Source: Candidatus Cloacimonadota bacterium
GTDB taxonomy: Bacteria; Cloacimonadota; Cloacimonadia; Cloacimonadales; Cloacimonadaceae
DNA: 57,635 nucleotides
Assembly (NCBI GenBank): GCA_020532545.1
Contig: JAJBAW010000013.1
Location: 1 to 57,635 of the forward strand
Reading direction: 5' to 3'
The notes under the pieces are model-generated. The model did not search any database, had not been told where the DNA came from, and saw nothing but the letters and a program-made list of their open reading frames with translations. Both the position numbers and the translations under genes were made by a program. Every line of letters begins with the position of its first letter. Positions within the stretch are counted from its first letter, which is position 1. Shown here in pieces: positions 15,812 to 23,773 of the stretch.

Positions 15812-16594
15812 TCAAACCTTATTTGCAGTTTTGTGATAACAATCGTGAATTTGCGTATAAACGGCCTCAGAGAGCTCTGTGCGAGTTTTGCTTGTCGGCT
15901 GGACTATGGACTCCAAAATTGTGATTTCCACCTCTATTTTGCGTCCTAAGAGAGCCCAAAAATGGGGGCCAAAAGTCATATCCCCATACCAACAGACCAA
16001 ATCCCGGTTATTTTCGTTGATCGCCTGGCCATCTATTGTCTTATATTTGATACATACTGGCAAAACGGGGCAATTTACATTGAGGGCGATCTGGAATAGC
16101 GAACGCTTAAAATCCTGAACGGTGCTCCCATTGGTAGAAGTGCCTTCCGGAAAGAGCACCACTTTGAAACCCTGAGCGATGGCATCGCTAAAATTCTGAA
16201 TCTCATTTTTAAGGCTCACCGGTTTTTTGCGATCGGTATAAAGTGAACCGCCCAATCTGGTGGCTTTACCCAAAAAAGGATCATTGCCCATTTCGATCGA
16301 GGTGATAAAGACCAGCTTTTCGATGCTGGCCAAAAGGATGATATCGATATATGAAAGGTGATTGGAGACCAAAAGATAGGCTGAATCGCGCAAGGCCAAA
16401 AGGCGTTCCGGATGATTTATTGTAAGCGTAATGTTAAAAGCTTTGAGAAATCCTTTGCAGTGCCGGTTTGTATTGCGGGTTTTGCGCTGGCGTTTTAGGA
16501 TCGGATCTTTGGTATTCAGTTCTATCCACCAGCCCGAAATAAAGATGGAGCACAGCAGATAGAAGTGATGGAAAGCGGCGCGGATTCGGCTCAC
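15812..16594 (-). CDS. Lysophospholipid acyltransferase (PlsC/OlsA-like)
   Basis: A 260-residue membrane-associated acyltransferase of the PlsC family. The catalytic HX4D motif is in VSNHLSYIDIILL, and the phosphate-binding motif is LFPEGTSTNG. The GTG at 16594 is chosen because the longer frame would overlap the upstream gene; no closer ATG exists. The gene directly follows an OlsB-like N-acyltransferase gene with a 10-base gap. In ornithine-lipid synthesis OlsB makes the lyso-lipid and an OlsA (PlsC-type) enzyme adds the second acyl chain, so this is a plausible OlsA; general lysophosphatidic acid acylation is the alternative. Confidence 0.85.
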   Translation of the reverse strand: MSRIRAAFHHFYLLCSIFISGWWIELNTKDPILKRQRKTRNTNRHCKGFLKAFNITLTINHPERLLALRDSAYLLVSNHLSYIDIILLASIEKLVFITSIEMGNDPFLGKATRLGGSLYTDRKKPVSLKNEIQNFSDAIAQGFKVVLFPEGTSTNGSTVQDFKRSLFQIALNVNCPVLPVCIKYKTIDGQAINENNRDLVCWYGDMTFGPHFWALLGRKIEVEITILESIVQPTSKTRTELSEAVYTQIHDCYHKTANKV

Positions 16595-16604
16595 GATTTT
16601 CCGA

Positions 16605-17450
16605 TCAGCTATCTCTGGGTTTACGGATACGCTGCGTCTGCAGACTGCTGACATCCAGCAGCGTGAGGAAATCAATACACTTGAAATTGCGATCCAGCGC
16701 GGGAGAGCCACAGACCTTGGCGCCTACCTTGAGGTACGAGGCCAGGAGCGAGGGGATCATATCTTTCATGGTGACATTCGTCATAATCTCGGATACGGGC
16801 TGGGCCCGGAGTTGGCGTTTCATGCCTGGAACCAGGAATTTCCCTTTGGGGCGAACCCGGTGTTCGTGGCTGAGGTGGCCGTTTTGATTCAGGTAATAAT
16901 AGATCTGTTTTATTTCATTGCGATCGGTGGTTTTGATGCTGGAGCAACCGAAGAGGTAAGCAGTACCGCTGGCTTCTATATAGGCGGTGATGCCTTCCCA
17001 GAGCAGGGCGATGGTTACGCCGTTACGATGATCCGGATGCACACAAGCCCGTCCCAGTTCCAATTTGGTCCCCGGCAGCTTTTTGATATGTTTCATGTGA
17101 AACTCTGTGGCCGTGTACCATTTTCGGGTATATAAGGAAGACTGCAAGCGGTATGTACCGATCATCGTGTCGGTTCTTTTGTCGATGATGATCAGGTGGT
17201 CACAAAGTTTGTCAAATTTATCCATATCCAATCCGGAACGCCGGCGTTTTTTGAGCAGCTCCTCCAGGAAGATGTCGTGACGCATTTTCAAAGCTGCGTA
17301 AAGCTCATCTTTGGAATCCGCAGTTTTGACGATGAAATTCTTCTTCTCGATTATCAGCGGAATGTGGGCGCGGAAGTTCTTCATCCGGTTCCTGCCGAGC
17401 TTGTTTACGATCGTGGCCATACTGGTTTTTGGATTCATGGAAAACGTCAA
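16605..17450 (-). CDS. OlsB-like acyl-ACP N-acyltransferase (GNAT fold)
   Basis: A protein of about 281 residues of the Acetyltransf_5 / hemolysin-like GNAT family, related to ornithine lipid synthase OlsB. Visible marks are MRHDIFLEEL near the N-terminus, MIGTYRLQSS, LELGRACVHPDHRNG (the acyl-donor-binding loop) and LFGCSSI. It probably transfers a hydroxy-acyl chain from ACP to an amino-acid amine. The start is uncertain: TTG 17450 has GAGG 9 bases upstream; ATG 17438 and ATG 17384 (AGGA upstream) are alternatives. Pairs with the PlsC-like gene downstream. Confidence 0.8.
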   Translation of the reverse strand: MTFSMNPKTSMATIVNKLGRNRMKNFRAHIPLIIEKKNFIVKTADSKDELYAALKMRHDIFLEELLKKRRRSGLDMDKFDKLCDHLIIIDKRTDTMIGTYRLQSSLYTRKWYTATEFHMKHIKKLPGTKLELGRACVHPDHRNGVTIALLWEGITAYIEASGTAYLFGCSSIKTTDRNEIKQIYYYLNQNGHLSHEHRVRPKGKFLVPGMKRQLRAQPVSEIMTNVTMKDMIPSLLASYLKVGAKVCGSPALDRNFKCIDFLTLLDVSSLQTQRIRKPRDS

Positions 17451-17552
17451 CGGGATTTACCTCATTTATTTATTAGTCTAACTTCCACATTCCAGCACAG
17501 GGGAAAAGCTGTCAAGCGCTAACTGCATTTGGTTCTGCACTGGGTGGGATAA

Positions 17553-17595
17553 TGGTCACACGGATTTTACAGATTGAGCGGATTAACACGGATTT
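17553..17595. repeat. TGGTCACACG dispersed repeat, copy 1
   Basis: Aligns without gaps over 43 bases to 35117-35159. Both begin TGGTCACACG and end with ACACGGATT, with roughly three quarters of positions identical. Both lie just upstream of plus-strand surface-polysaccharide genes, in otherwise unremarkable intergenic DNA. Confidence 0.55.
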
Positions 17596-17754
17596 CAGTA
17601 TAAGATAAAACAGGGGAGTTTGAGGAACTTAGGGTTTTATCTTAGCAGTAAACCCCCGTTAATCTACGTACTGGCTTACTTGCTTTAGAAGGTATAGAAT
17701 CTTGCTGGGATCTCCTAATCCAAGCCCAAGCTTTGCTCTTGATTTTAAGGCGTC

Positions 17755-17799
17755 TTCGACTCGAATTCACACGAATATTCGAGTCATCTCGACTCGAAG
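17755..17799. repeat. ACTCGAA hairpin family, copy 1
   Basis: GACTCGAAT (17758-17766) pairs with ATTCGAGTC (17777-17785). An alternative outer pairing joins CTTCGACTCGA (17754-17764) to TCGACTCGAAG (17789-17799). It shares TTCGAGTCATCTCG with the copy at 32875-32904 and TTCGACTCGAATT with the copy at 48582-48649. Confidence 0.6.
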
Positions 17800-17924
17800 G
17801 CATGTTAAAACCGAATTAAATCCCCAAGGGTGAAGACGGCGTGGAGCAGGCTATTTTGTGGAGCTTTGAGAGTGTGAAGAATTGGGGATTCATCTGAGGA
17901 GCACAAACAGACGATGGTTTTTTG

Positions 17925-17953
17925 TTGACAGAATCACCATTGGCAGATAATGT
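17925..17953 (+). promoter_or_regulatory. Promoter of the epimerase/SLBB operon
   Basis: TTGACA at 17925-17930, a 17-base spacer, then TAATGT at 17948-17953. This is the best sigma-70-type promoter match upstream of the plus-strand run that begins at 18011, leaving a leader of about 50 bases. Confidence 0.55.
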
Positions 17954-18010
17954 TACCTTCACTGGAAATATGCTTAAAAAGCAGTTCCAATAATGTCTTA
18001 CGGAGCTAAA

Positions 18011-18970
18011 ATGAAAATATTAATTACAGGTGGCGCGGGCTTCATTGGTTCGCATTTGGCCGAACGTCTTCTAAAAGAAGGCAATGAAGTGTACGCGATA
18101 GATAACCTTTCTACCGGGAGTCTCGCCAATATAGAATCGTTCAAGGATCATCCCAAGTTCCATTTTTGCACAGGGAGCATCCTGGATCGTGAACTGATGG
18201 ACGAGCTGGTCTCGAAATGCAAGCAGGTCTATCACCTGGCGGCTGCGGTGGGAGTGAAATACATCATAGAAAACCCCTTGCTTTCGCTGAAAACGAATAT
18301 TGTGGGCACAGACAACGTGCTGGAATTGTGCAACAAATATAAGTCCAAAGCTTTGATCACCTCCACCAGCGAGATTTATGGTAAGAGCGAAAAAATGCCT
18401 TTTTCGGAGCATGACGACCGGCTTTTGGGTTCCACTCATATCAGCCGCTGGGGCTATAGCTGCTCCAAGGCCATCGACGAATTTATGGCTCTGGCCTTTT
18501 ATCGCGAAAAGAAGCTGCCAGTGGTGATCGTGCGCTGTTTCAACACCGTGGGTCCCCGGCAATCCGGACAGTATGGCATGGTCTTGCCGAAATTCATCAA
18601 AGCGGCCTTATTGGATCAGCCCATTGTGATCTTTGGCACAGGCAAACAAACCCGCTGTTTTGCAGATGTTTCCGATGTGGTGGGCGCTTTTCTGAAGCTC
18701 ATGAACAGCCCCGAATGCGAGGGCGAGATCCTCAATGTGGGCACCACGGAATCGATCAGCATAGAAGATCTGGCCAAGAAGGTCAAAACCATGTGCAAGA
18801 GCAAATCCAAGATCGAATATATGAGCTATGAAGCCGCTTATGAAGAAGGATTTGAGGACATGATGAACCGCAAGCCGGATTTGGACAAAATAAAAAAGTA
18901 CATCGGCTATGAGCCAGAGTACAAACTGGATGACATCATCACACGCATGATACATTACTATGAAAACTAA
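18011..18970 (+). CDS. NAD-dependent nucleotide-sugar epimerase/dehydratase
   Basis: A 319-residue extended short-chain dehydrogenase. The Rossmann motif ITGGAGFIGSHLAERLL is at the N-terminus, the catalytic Ser/Thr-Tyr-Lys set appears as STSEIYG and YSCSKAIDE, and RCFNTVGPRQSGQYGMVLP forms the substrate loop. It acts on an NDP-sugar (epimerase or dehydratase/decarboxylase type; the exact reaction is not decidable). ATG 18011 is preferred: GGAG lies 5 bases upstream. The 3' end overlaps the SLBB gene by 11 bases, tying it to surface polysaccharide production. Confidence 0.9.
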   Translation: MKILITGGAGFIGSHLAERLLKEGNEVYAIDNLSTGSLANIESFKDHPKFHFCTGSILDRELMDELVSKCKQVYHLAAAVGVKYIIENPLLSLKTNIVGTDNVLELCNKYKSKALITSTSEIYGKSEKMPFSEHDDRLLGSTHISRWGYSCSKAIDEFMALAFYREKKLPVVIVRCFNTVGPRQSGQYGMVLPKFIKAALLDQPIVIFGTGKQTRCFADVSDVVGAFLKLMNSPECEGEILNVGTTESISIEDLAKKVKTMCKSKSKIEYMSYEAAYEEGFEDMMNRKPDLDKIKKYIGYEPEYKLDDIITRMIHYYEN

Positions 18971-20339
18971 ATACATATTCAGCATAGCTTTGCTGCTGCT
19001 GATCCAGTTCAGTTTTGCGCTGGATATTCCTGTGGCTGCGATCCCGCAGTACAGCATCAGCATCAGCGGCTATGTGGAAAATCCAGGTACCTACAAGGTC
19101 TATCCCACAGACCGGCTTTCTGATGCCCTCTTGCAGACCCAAACTTTGCAGGAAATGAAGCTAAGGCAGCCCACCCTACTCCAGCCAGAGGCAGATCCCT
19201 TGCTGAAACTCAATCCCATTCCAGAGCTCAGAGCAGAAGAGACGGAAACCCGTGATTTTACCAAGGGTCAGGCTCTGCGCCATATCCGTTTGATGCGGAA
19301 TGGCAAAGAGGAAATCTACGATCTGCTGCGGTTTTTCCGCACTGGCGAGATCTCGCAAAATCCTTTGCTGCGGGATGGAGATCTCATCCACATTCCGGTG
19401 ATAGAGGAATATGTCAGCATCTCTGGAGCAGTGGCCTATTCCGGAGATTTGGAATATAAAGAAGGCGACACCGTGGGACAGATGATCGAGCTGGCTTTGG
19501 GCACTTTGCCCGGAGCAGAGCTCTCTGCAGTACGTCTCAGTGTATATCAGGAAGCAGATAAGTCCTATCAGGTGCGGATTTTGAACTTGAAAGATCAGCC
19601 CCAGCTTAAGGAAACCGTCATGCATCCCGGAGACCAAGTTATGATCCCCTTAAATAGCCGTTTTCAAGAGAAGAAGCTGGTGAGCTTAAGCGGAGAAATC
19701 GTGCAAGAGGGTGAGTACATCCTGTTCGAAGATGCCAGCTTGTGGGACGCAATTCAGATGGCCGGTGGAATTACCAAAGAAGCTGATCTGGCCAATGCTG
19801 TGGTCTTGAACCGGGCTTACAATGCCGAATTGGATCCCGAATTTGAACGCCTCAAGCTCAGCTCCTCGATGGAGATGAGCCCCATCGAATACGCCTATTT
19901 CCGTAGCAAATTGCGTCATGCCAAGGGAAGATACAGCGTTGATTTTGAGAAGCTGATGGACAGTGAAGGCAAAGAAGGCAATATCACCCTGAACAATGGT
20001 GATTACATATATATACCCGAAAAGCTGAATATGGTGAGGGTGAGTGGCCAGCTCAAGAATCCCGGACTGCTGCCCTATAAGGCAGGTGAAGACTACAAGT
20101 ATTACCTTCGGCAAGCTGGAGGATATGCCAATAATTACAATAATATGGGGGTCAGAATCCTGCGCGCCAGCAGCGGAAATTGGGAAAAAGCCAAAAGAAA
20201 TCAGCCCCTGAAACCGGGGGATATGATCTTCGTACCAGATAAATTGGATCGCAGTGCTTGGACGGATCTGAAAGATATTGTAGGCATTACAGCCTCAGCC
20301 ATCACGATTTTAATAGGCTTTAGAAGCCTGACCAAATAA
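18960..20339 (+). CDS. SLBB-domain polysaccharide export protein
   Basis: A 459-residue exported protein: signal peptide (residues 1-20), then four SLBB beta-grasp repeats beginning near residues 31 (ISISGYVENPGTY), 151 (VSISGAVAYSGDL), 240 (VSLSGEIVQEGEY) and 358 (VRVSGQLKNPGLL), each with a DALLQT or DAIQMAGG helix. A C-terminal hydrophobic segment is at 440-456. It resembles Wza/SLBB proteins that form or gate the outer-membrane polysaccharide channel, but the N-terminal Poly_export domain is not recognisable. The overlap with the epimerase and the closeness of the DegT gene suggest a glycan export role. Confidence 0.85.
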   Translation: MKTKYIFSIALLLLIQFSFALDIPVAAIPQYSISISGYVENPGTYKVYPTDRLSDALLQTQTLQEMKLRQPTLLQPEADPLLKLNPIPELRAEETETRDFTKGQALRHIRLMRNGKEEIYDLLRFFRTGEISQNPLLRDGDLIHIPVIEEYVSISGAVAYSGDLEYKEGDTVGQMIELALGTLPGAELSAVRLSVYQEADKSYQVRILNLKDQPQLKETVMHPGDQVMIPLNSRFQEKKLVSLSGEIVQEGEYILFEDASLWDAIQMAGGITKEADLANAVVLNRAYNAELDPEFERLKLSSSMEMSPIEYAYFRSKLRHAKGRYSVDFEKLMDSEGKEGNITLNNGDYIYIPEKLNMVRVSGQLKNPGLLPYKAGEDYKYYLRQAGGYANNYNNMGVRILRASSGNWEKAKRNQPLKPGDMIFVPDKLDRSAWTDLKDIVGITASAITILIGFRSLTK

Positions 20340-20353
20340 GGAGTTTAGAAACG

Positions 20354-21457
20354 ATGAACGTACCTATGTTAGATTTACACGCACAATACGAAGAGCTGAT
20401 GCCCGAGATTAGGGTGCAGCTTGACAAGGTCTTTGCCAGTCATCATTACATTATGGGCGATCAGGTAAAAGAATTTGAGACCAAGATGCAAGATTATCTG
20501 GGCATCAAACACGCCATTGGCTGCGCTTCCGGCACAGATGCTTTGGTGCTGGCGGTCAAGGCTTTGGAGATCGGAGAGGGCGATGAGATCATCACCACTC
20601 CCTTCACCTTTTTTGCCACCGCTTCCTCGATCTGGCGCAATCATGCCAAGCCCGTCTTTGTGGATATCGATCCCAAAACTTTCAATCTGGACCCCAGCAA
20701 AATAGAGGCGGCGATCACTCCTAAGACCAAGGCCATCATGCCGGTACACCTTTTTGGACAGTGCTCGGATATGCAGGCCATCATGGAAATTGCCAAAAAG
20801 CACAATCTGAAAGTGATCGAAGATAATGCTCAGGGCATCGGCTCCACCTGGGATGGCCAAATGAGCTGTTCCTATGGCGATATCGGCACTCTGTCTTTCT
20901 TCCCCAGCAAAAATCTGGGCGCAATGGGCGATGCCGGAATGTGCCTGACCAATGATGACGAACTGGCCAAAGCGCTGAGACAGCTCCGCGTTCATGGCGA
21001 AGGCCCCAAATACTATCACAAGTGTGTAGGGCTGAATAGCCGTTTGGATACTGTGCAAGCTGCGGTGCTTTTGGTGAAGCTGGATCATCTGGCTGCCTGG
21101 AGCAAAGCGCGTCGTGCCAATGCCGCTTTTTACGATTCCCATCTGGGAGATATCGAGGGACTGATTACTCCTTACATAGATCCCAAAGCGCTCACTATCT
21201 ATAATCAATATACTTTGATCACAGCCCAGCGGGATCTTCTGATGAAGCATCTGCAAGAAAGAGGCATCGGCTGTGCGGTTTACTATCCTCTGCCCCTGCA
21301 TCTGCAAGAGTGTTTTCTGGATTTGGGCTACAAAAAGGGCGATATGCCCGTGGCCGAAGAGATGGCAAATAAGGTAGTCTCCATTCCCATCTACCCGGAA
21401 TTGACCGGGGAAATGAAACAATATGTGGTGGATAGCATCCAGGAATTTTATAACTAA
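20354..21457 (+). CDS. DegT/DnrJ/EryC1/StrS aminotransferase
   Basis: A 367-residue PLP-dependent sugar aminotransferase that adds an amino group to a keto-sugar nucleotide. The family landmarks are all present: YIMGDQVKEFE, CASGTDALVLAVKAL, EDNAQGIGS, the PLP lysine in LSFFPSKNLGAMGDAG, and GLNSRLDTVQAAVLLVKL. A ribosome site (AAGGAG) precedes the start by 8 bases. With the upstream epimerase it could make an amino sugar for a surface polymer. Confidence 0.93.
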   Translation: MNVPMLDLHAQYEELMPEIRVQLDKVFASHHYIMGDQVKEFETKMQDYLGIKHAIGCASGTDALVLAVKALEIGEGDEIITTPFTFFATASSIWRNHAKPVFVDIDPKTFNLDPSKIEAAITPKTKAIMPVHLFGQCSDMQAIMEIAKKHNLKVIEDNAQGIGSTWDGQMSCSYGDIGTLSFFPSKNLGAMGDAGMCLTNDDELAKALRQLRVHGEGPKYYHKCVGLNSRLDTVQAAVLLVKLDHLAAWSKARRANAAFYDSHLGDIEGLITPYIDPKALTIYNQYTLITAQRDLLMKHLQERGIGCAVYYPLPLHLQECFLDLGYKKGDMPVAEEMANKVVSIPIYPELTGEMKQYVVDSIQEFYN

Positions 21458-21467
21458 GGAGCAATGT

Positions 21468-22253
21468 GTGCGCTATATCGTATGTATCAAGCAGGTCCCC
21501 AATACCACTGAGATCAGGATAGATCCGGTGACCAATACTTTGATCCGTGAGGGAGTGGAGAGCATTCTCAATCCCTTCGACGCTTATGCCATCGAAGAAG
21601 CGGTGCGGCTGAAAGAAGCTCATGGTGGCACAGTGATCGCCATCAGCATGGGGCCTCCGCAAACTGAAGCTACTTTGAGAGAAGCGGTCTCTCTGGGTGT
21701 AGATGAGATCTATCTGCTCTGCGATCGCAAATTCGCCGGAGCGGATACCTGGGCCACCAGCTACACTTTGGCCGCTGCGATCAAACATCTGGGGGAATAT
21801 ACCCTTATCCTCACAGGTCAGCAGGCCATCGATGGAGATACGGCTCAGGTAGGGCCTGGCATCGCTGCTCATCTGGATATTCCGCAGACCTGTTTTGTGC
21901 GCAAGATCGAGAGTATCGATTGCCACAAAGCCACGGTGCAGCGCCTCATGGAAGATGGCTATGACACGGTGGAAATGCAGCTTCCCGGCCTTATTTCTGT
22001 GGTCAAGGAGATCAATACCCCCCGGCTGCCATCACTCCGGGGCAAACGCAGTGCCCGTAATGCGGAGCTCAAGATTTTGACTGCAGAGGATCTGAATCTG
22101 GATGAAGCCAAGATCGGGCTCAATGGCTCCCCCACTCAGGTGCTGAATATCTTTAGTCCCAAACACGAAAAACAGGTGGAGAAGTTTGAGGGTGATCCCG
22201 ATGAAGCCGTCGCTCTGATCGTAAAACGCCTGGATGAAATCACCAAGAGATGA
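21468..22253 (+). CDS. Electron transfer flavoprotein, beta subunit (FixA/EtfB)
   Basis: A 261-residue EtfB-type protein with VCIKQVPNTTEIRID at the N-terminus, NPFDAYAIEEAVRLKE, the nucleotide-binding GQQAIDGDTAQVGPGIA block and the PRLPSLRGKRSAR tail. The start is GTG 21468, with AAGGAG 6 bases before it; an out-of-frame ATG sits 4 bases upstream. EtfB normally pairs with EtfA, but the next gene is lgt and no etfA lies anywhere in the window. The partner must be encoded elsewhere or this subunit works alone. Confidence 0.9.
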   Translation: MRYIVCIKQVPNTTEIRIDPVTNTLIREGVESILNPFDAYAIEEAVRLKEAHGGTVIAISMGPPQTEATLREAVSLGVDEIYLLCDRKFAGADTWATSYTLAAAIKHLGEYTLILTGQQAIDGDTAQVGPGIAAHLDIPQTCFVRKIESIDCHKATVQRLMEDGYDTVEMQLPGLISVVKEINTPRLPSLRGKRSARNAELKILTAEDLNLDEAKIGLNGSPTQVLNIFSPKHEKQVEKFEGDPDEAVALIVKRLDEITKR

Positions 22254-22256
22254 CTT

Positions 22257-23063
22257 ATGATACAGTTTCCAAACATCAGTCCTGAGATCGCCAGCTTTTC
22301 GCTGCTTGGTCTCGATCTGCATATCCGCTGGTATGGCTTTTTGTACGTGCTCAGCTTTGTGCTGGCCTACTTTCTTTATCGTCCGCTTTTGCGCCTCAAA
22401 GGCATAGAGCTGAAGCGGGATAATTATGAGTCCGCCATCTTTTATGTGATGCTGGGAGTGATTCTGGGCGGGCGTTTGGGCTATGTGCTCTTTTACAACT
22501 TCATGGATTATCTTGCCCATCCTCTGTCCATCTTTGCCGTCTGGGAAGGAGGCATGAGCTTCCACGGTGGTGCTTTGGGCGTGATCATCGCGGGCATCAT
22601 ATTTTGCCGGCAAAACAAGCTGTCTTTTCTGGCCATGGCAGATGCTGCTATGCCGATAGTAGGCATAGGTTTGGCCTTGGGACGCCTGGGCAATTTCATC
22701 AATGCCGAGCTCTGGGGTAAAGTGACTACTTTGCCCTGGGGAGTGATATTTCCAGGAGCCGGCGGTCTGCCCCGCCATCCCACTCAGATCTATGAATTGC
22801 TCTTGGAAGGTGTGCTTTTGGGGCTTATCGCTTATATTATCCTTAGGAAAAACCTGAAGGAAGGTTTGGGTTTCTGGACTTTCATCGGTGGCTATGGCAT
22901 TGTGCGCTTCCTGATAGAATTCGTGCGCGTGCCGGATGAGCTCAGCTTTTATGATAAGTTTGGCTTCATCTTTGGTTTTATGAGCATCGGCCAATTCCTT
23001 TCACTGCTGATGATTATCGCCTCCATCATTGGAATATGGTTCTTGTATAGGAGAAAAACATGA
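22257..23063 (+). CDS. lgt: Prolipoprotein diacylglyceryl transferase
   Basis: Moves a diacylglyceryl group onto the lipobox cysteine of prolipoproteins, the first step of lipoprotein maturation. The 268-residue membrane protein shows IRWYGFLYVLSFVLAY, GGRLGYVLFYN, WEGGMSFHGGALG, and GRLGNFINAELWG, the Lgt signature region. About seven helices. It overlaps the following lipoprotein gene by 4 bases. Confidence 0.96.
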   Translation: MIQFPNISPEIASFSLLGLDLHIRWYGFLYVLSFVLAYFLYRPLLRLKGIELKRDNYESAIFYVMLGVILGGRLGYVLFYNFMDYLAHPLSIFAVWEGGMSFHGGALGVIIAGIIFCRQNKLSFLAMADAAMPIVGIGLALGRLGNFINAELWGKVTTLPWGVIFPGAGGLPRHPTQIYELLLEGVLLGLIAYIILRKNLKEGLGFWTFIGGYGIVRFLIEFVRVPDELSFYDKFGFIFGFMSIGQFLSLLMIIASIIGIWFLYRRKT

Positions 23064-23773
23064 ACAGAATACTTATCATTGGTCTTATCGCCCTTAGCTT
23101 GCTTTTGGCTTCCTGCGCTGCCTTCCAGCTCACCGACGAAGCTCTGCTGAGATCAGAGCTTAAGAAATGGGAAAGCTTTACCGGAGATGGCATCATCGAA
23201 GTCGCTGCCTTTGGTTTTACTCTGCGCAAGCCCTTTGTGGTAGCCAAAAGTGAAAAGCAAATGCGGCTGGACGTGATCGAAGGCGGAATCTTTGGAGCGG
23301 GCGCCTCTCCTCTCATCAGTATGTATTTGGGGGACTATTTCTCCATGCTGGCACCCACCATGCCCGTCCTGGAAGCCCTCAATCTGCAGGATAGACTTCC
23401 TCTGGGAGCCCTGGCTTTGTTCTCTTCATCGGACTTTCTCTATCAAAAATACGGTGCTGAGATCATCCGGGAAAAGGCCATCGTGCGTGATAGCATGACC
23501 ATCAATTTTACTCCGAAATATAAGCTGGATTCTGTGGTGGACCGCAAGTCCGGAGCCACTGTGACCATGACTTATACGACCCGTGGCGATCTGGATAAGA
23601 TGGAAATCAAAGCCGGACGTGGTATGTCTGCCAAATTTCTGTTTGACAACGTGAAGTATCAGGTGCCGGTAATAGTGCCTTTGCCCAAGGGCAAGGGTAC
23701 GCAGCAAGGTGTCATGGATCTCTTGGAGCAAGGAGGAATGTTTCAGATGTTTAAAGGGCTTTTGGATAAATAG
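23060..23773 (+). CDS. Lipoprotein, LolA/DUF4292-like beta fold
   Basis: A 237-residue lipoprotein with signal LIALSLLLASC. The mature part contains KWESFTGDGIIEVAAFGFTL, LRKPFVVAKSEKQMRLDVIEG and a C-terminal beta-rich half with VTMTYTTRGDLDKMEIKAG. The alternating strand pattern resembles the LolA/LppX-like fold of lipoproteins that bind lipids, but no family can be named with certainty. Coupled to lgt (ATGA overlap) and immediately followed by purB. Confidence 0.7.
   Translation: MNRILIIGLIALSLLLASCAAFQLTDEALLRSELKKWESFTGDGIIEVAAFGFTLRKPFVVAKSEKQMRLDVIEGGIFGAGASPLISMYLGDYFSMLAPTMPVLEALNLQDRLPLGALALFSSSDFLYQKYGAEIIREKAIVRDSMTINFTPKYKLDSVVDRKSGATVTMTYTTRGDLDKMEIKAGRGMSAKFLFDNVKYQVPVIVPLPKGKGTQQGVMDLLEQGGMFQMFKGLLDK

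Larger units (their letters stand above)
17451..18010. other. Intergenic region between divergent operons
   Basis: No gene is supported in these 560 bases. They hold a minus-strand TTGACA box (17515-17510) for the OlsB-like gene, a 43-bp dispersed repeat (17553-17595), a hairpin of the ACTCGAA family (17755-17799) and the plus-strand promoter of the epimerase operon (17925-17953). Confidence 0.6.

Noticed and set aside
20375-21421. Minus-strand open frame of 348 codons
   Set aside because: Antisense to the DegT aminotransferase and lacking recognisable motifs.
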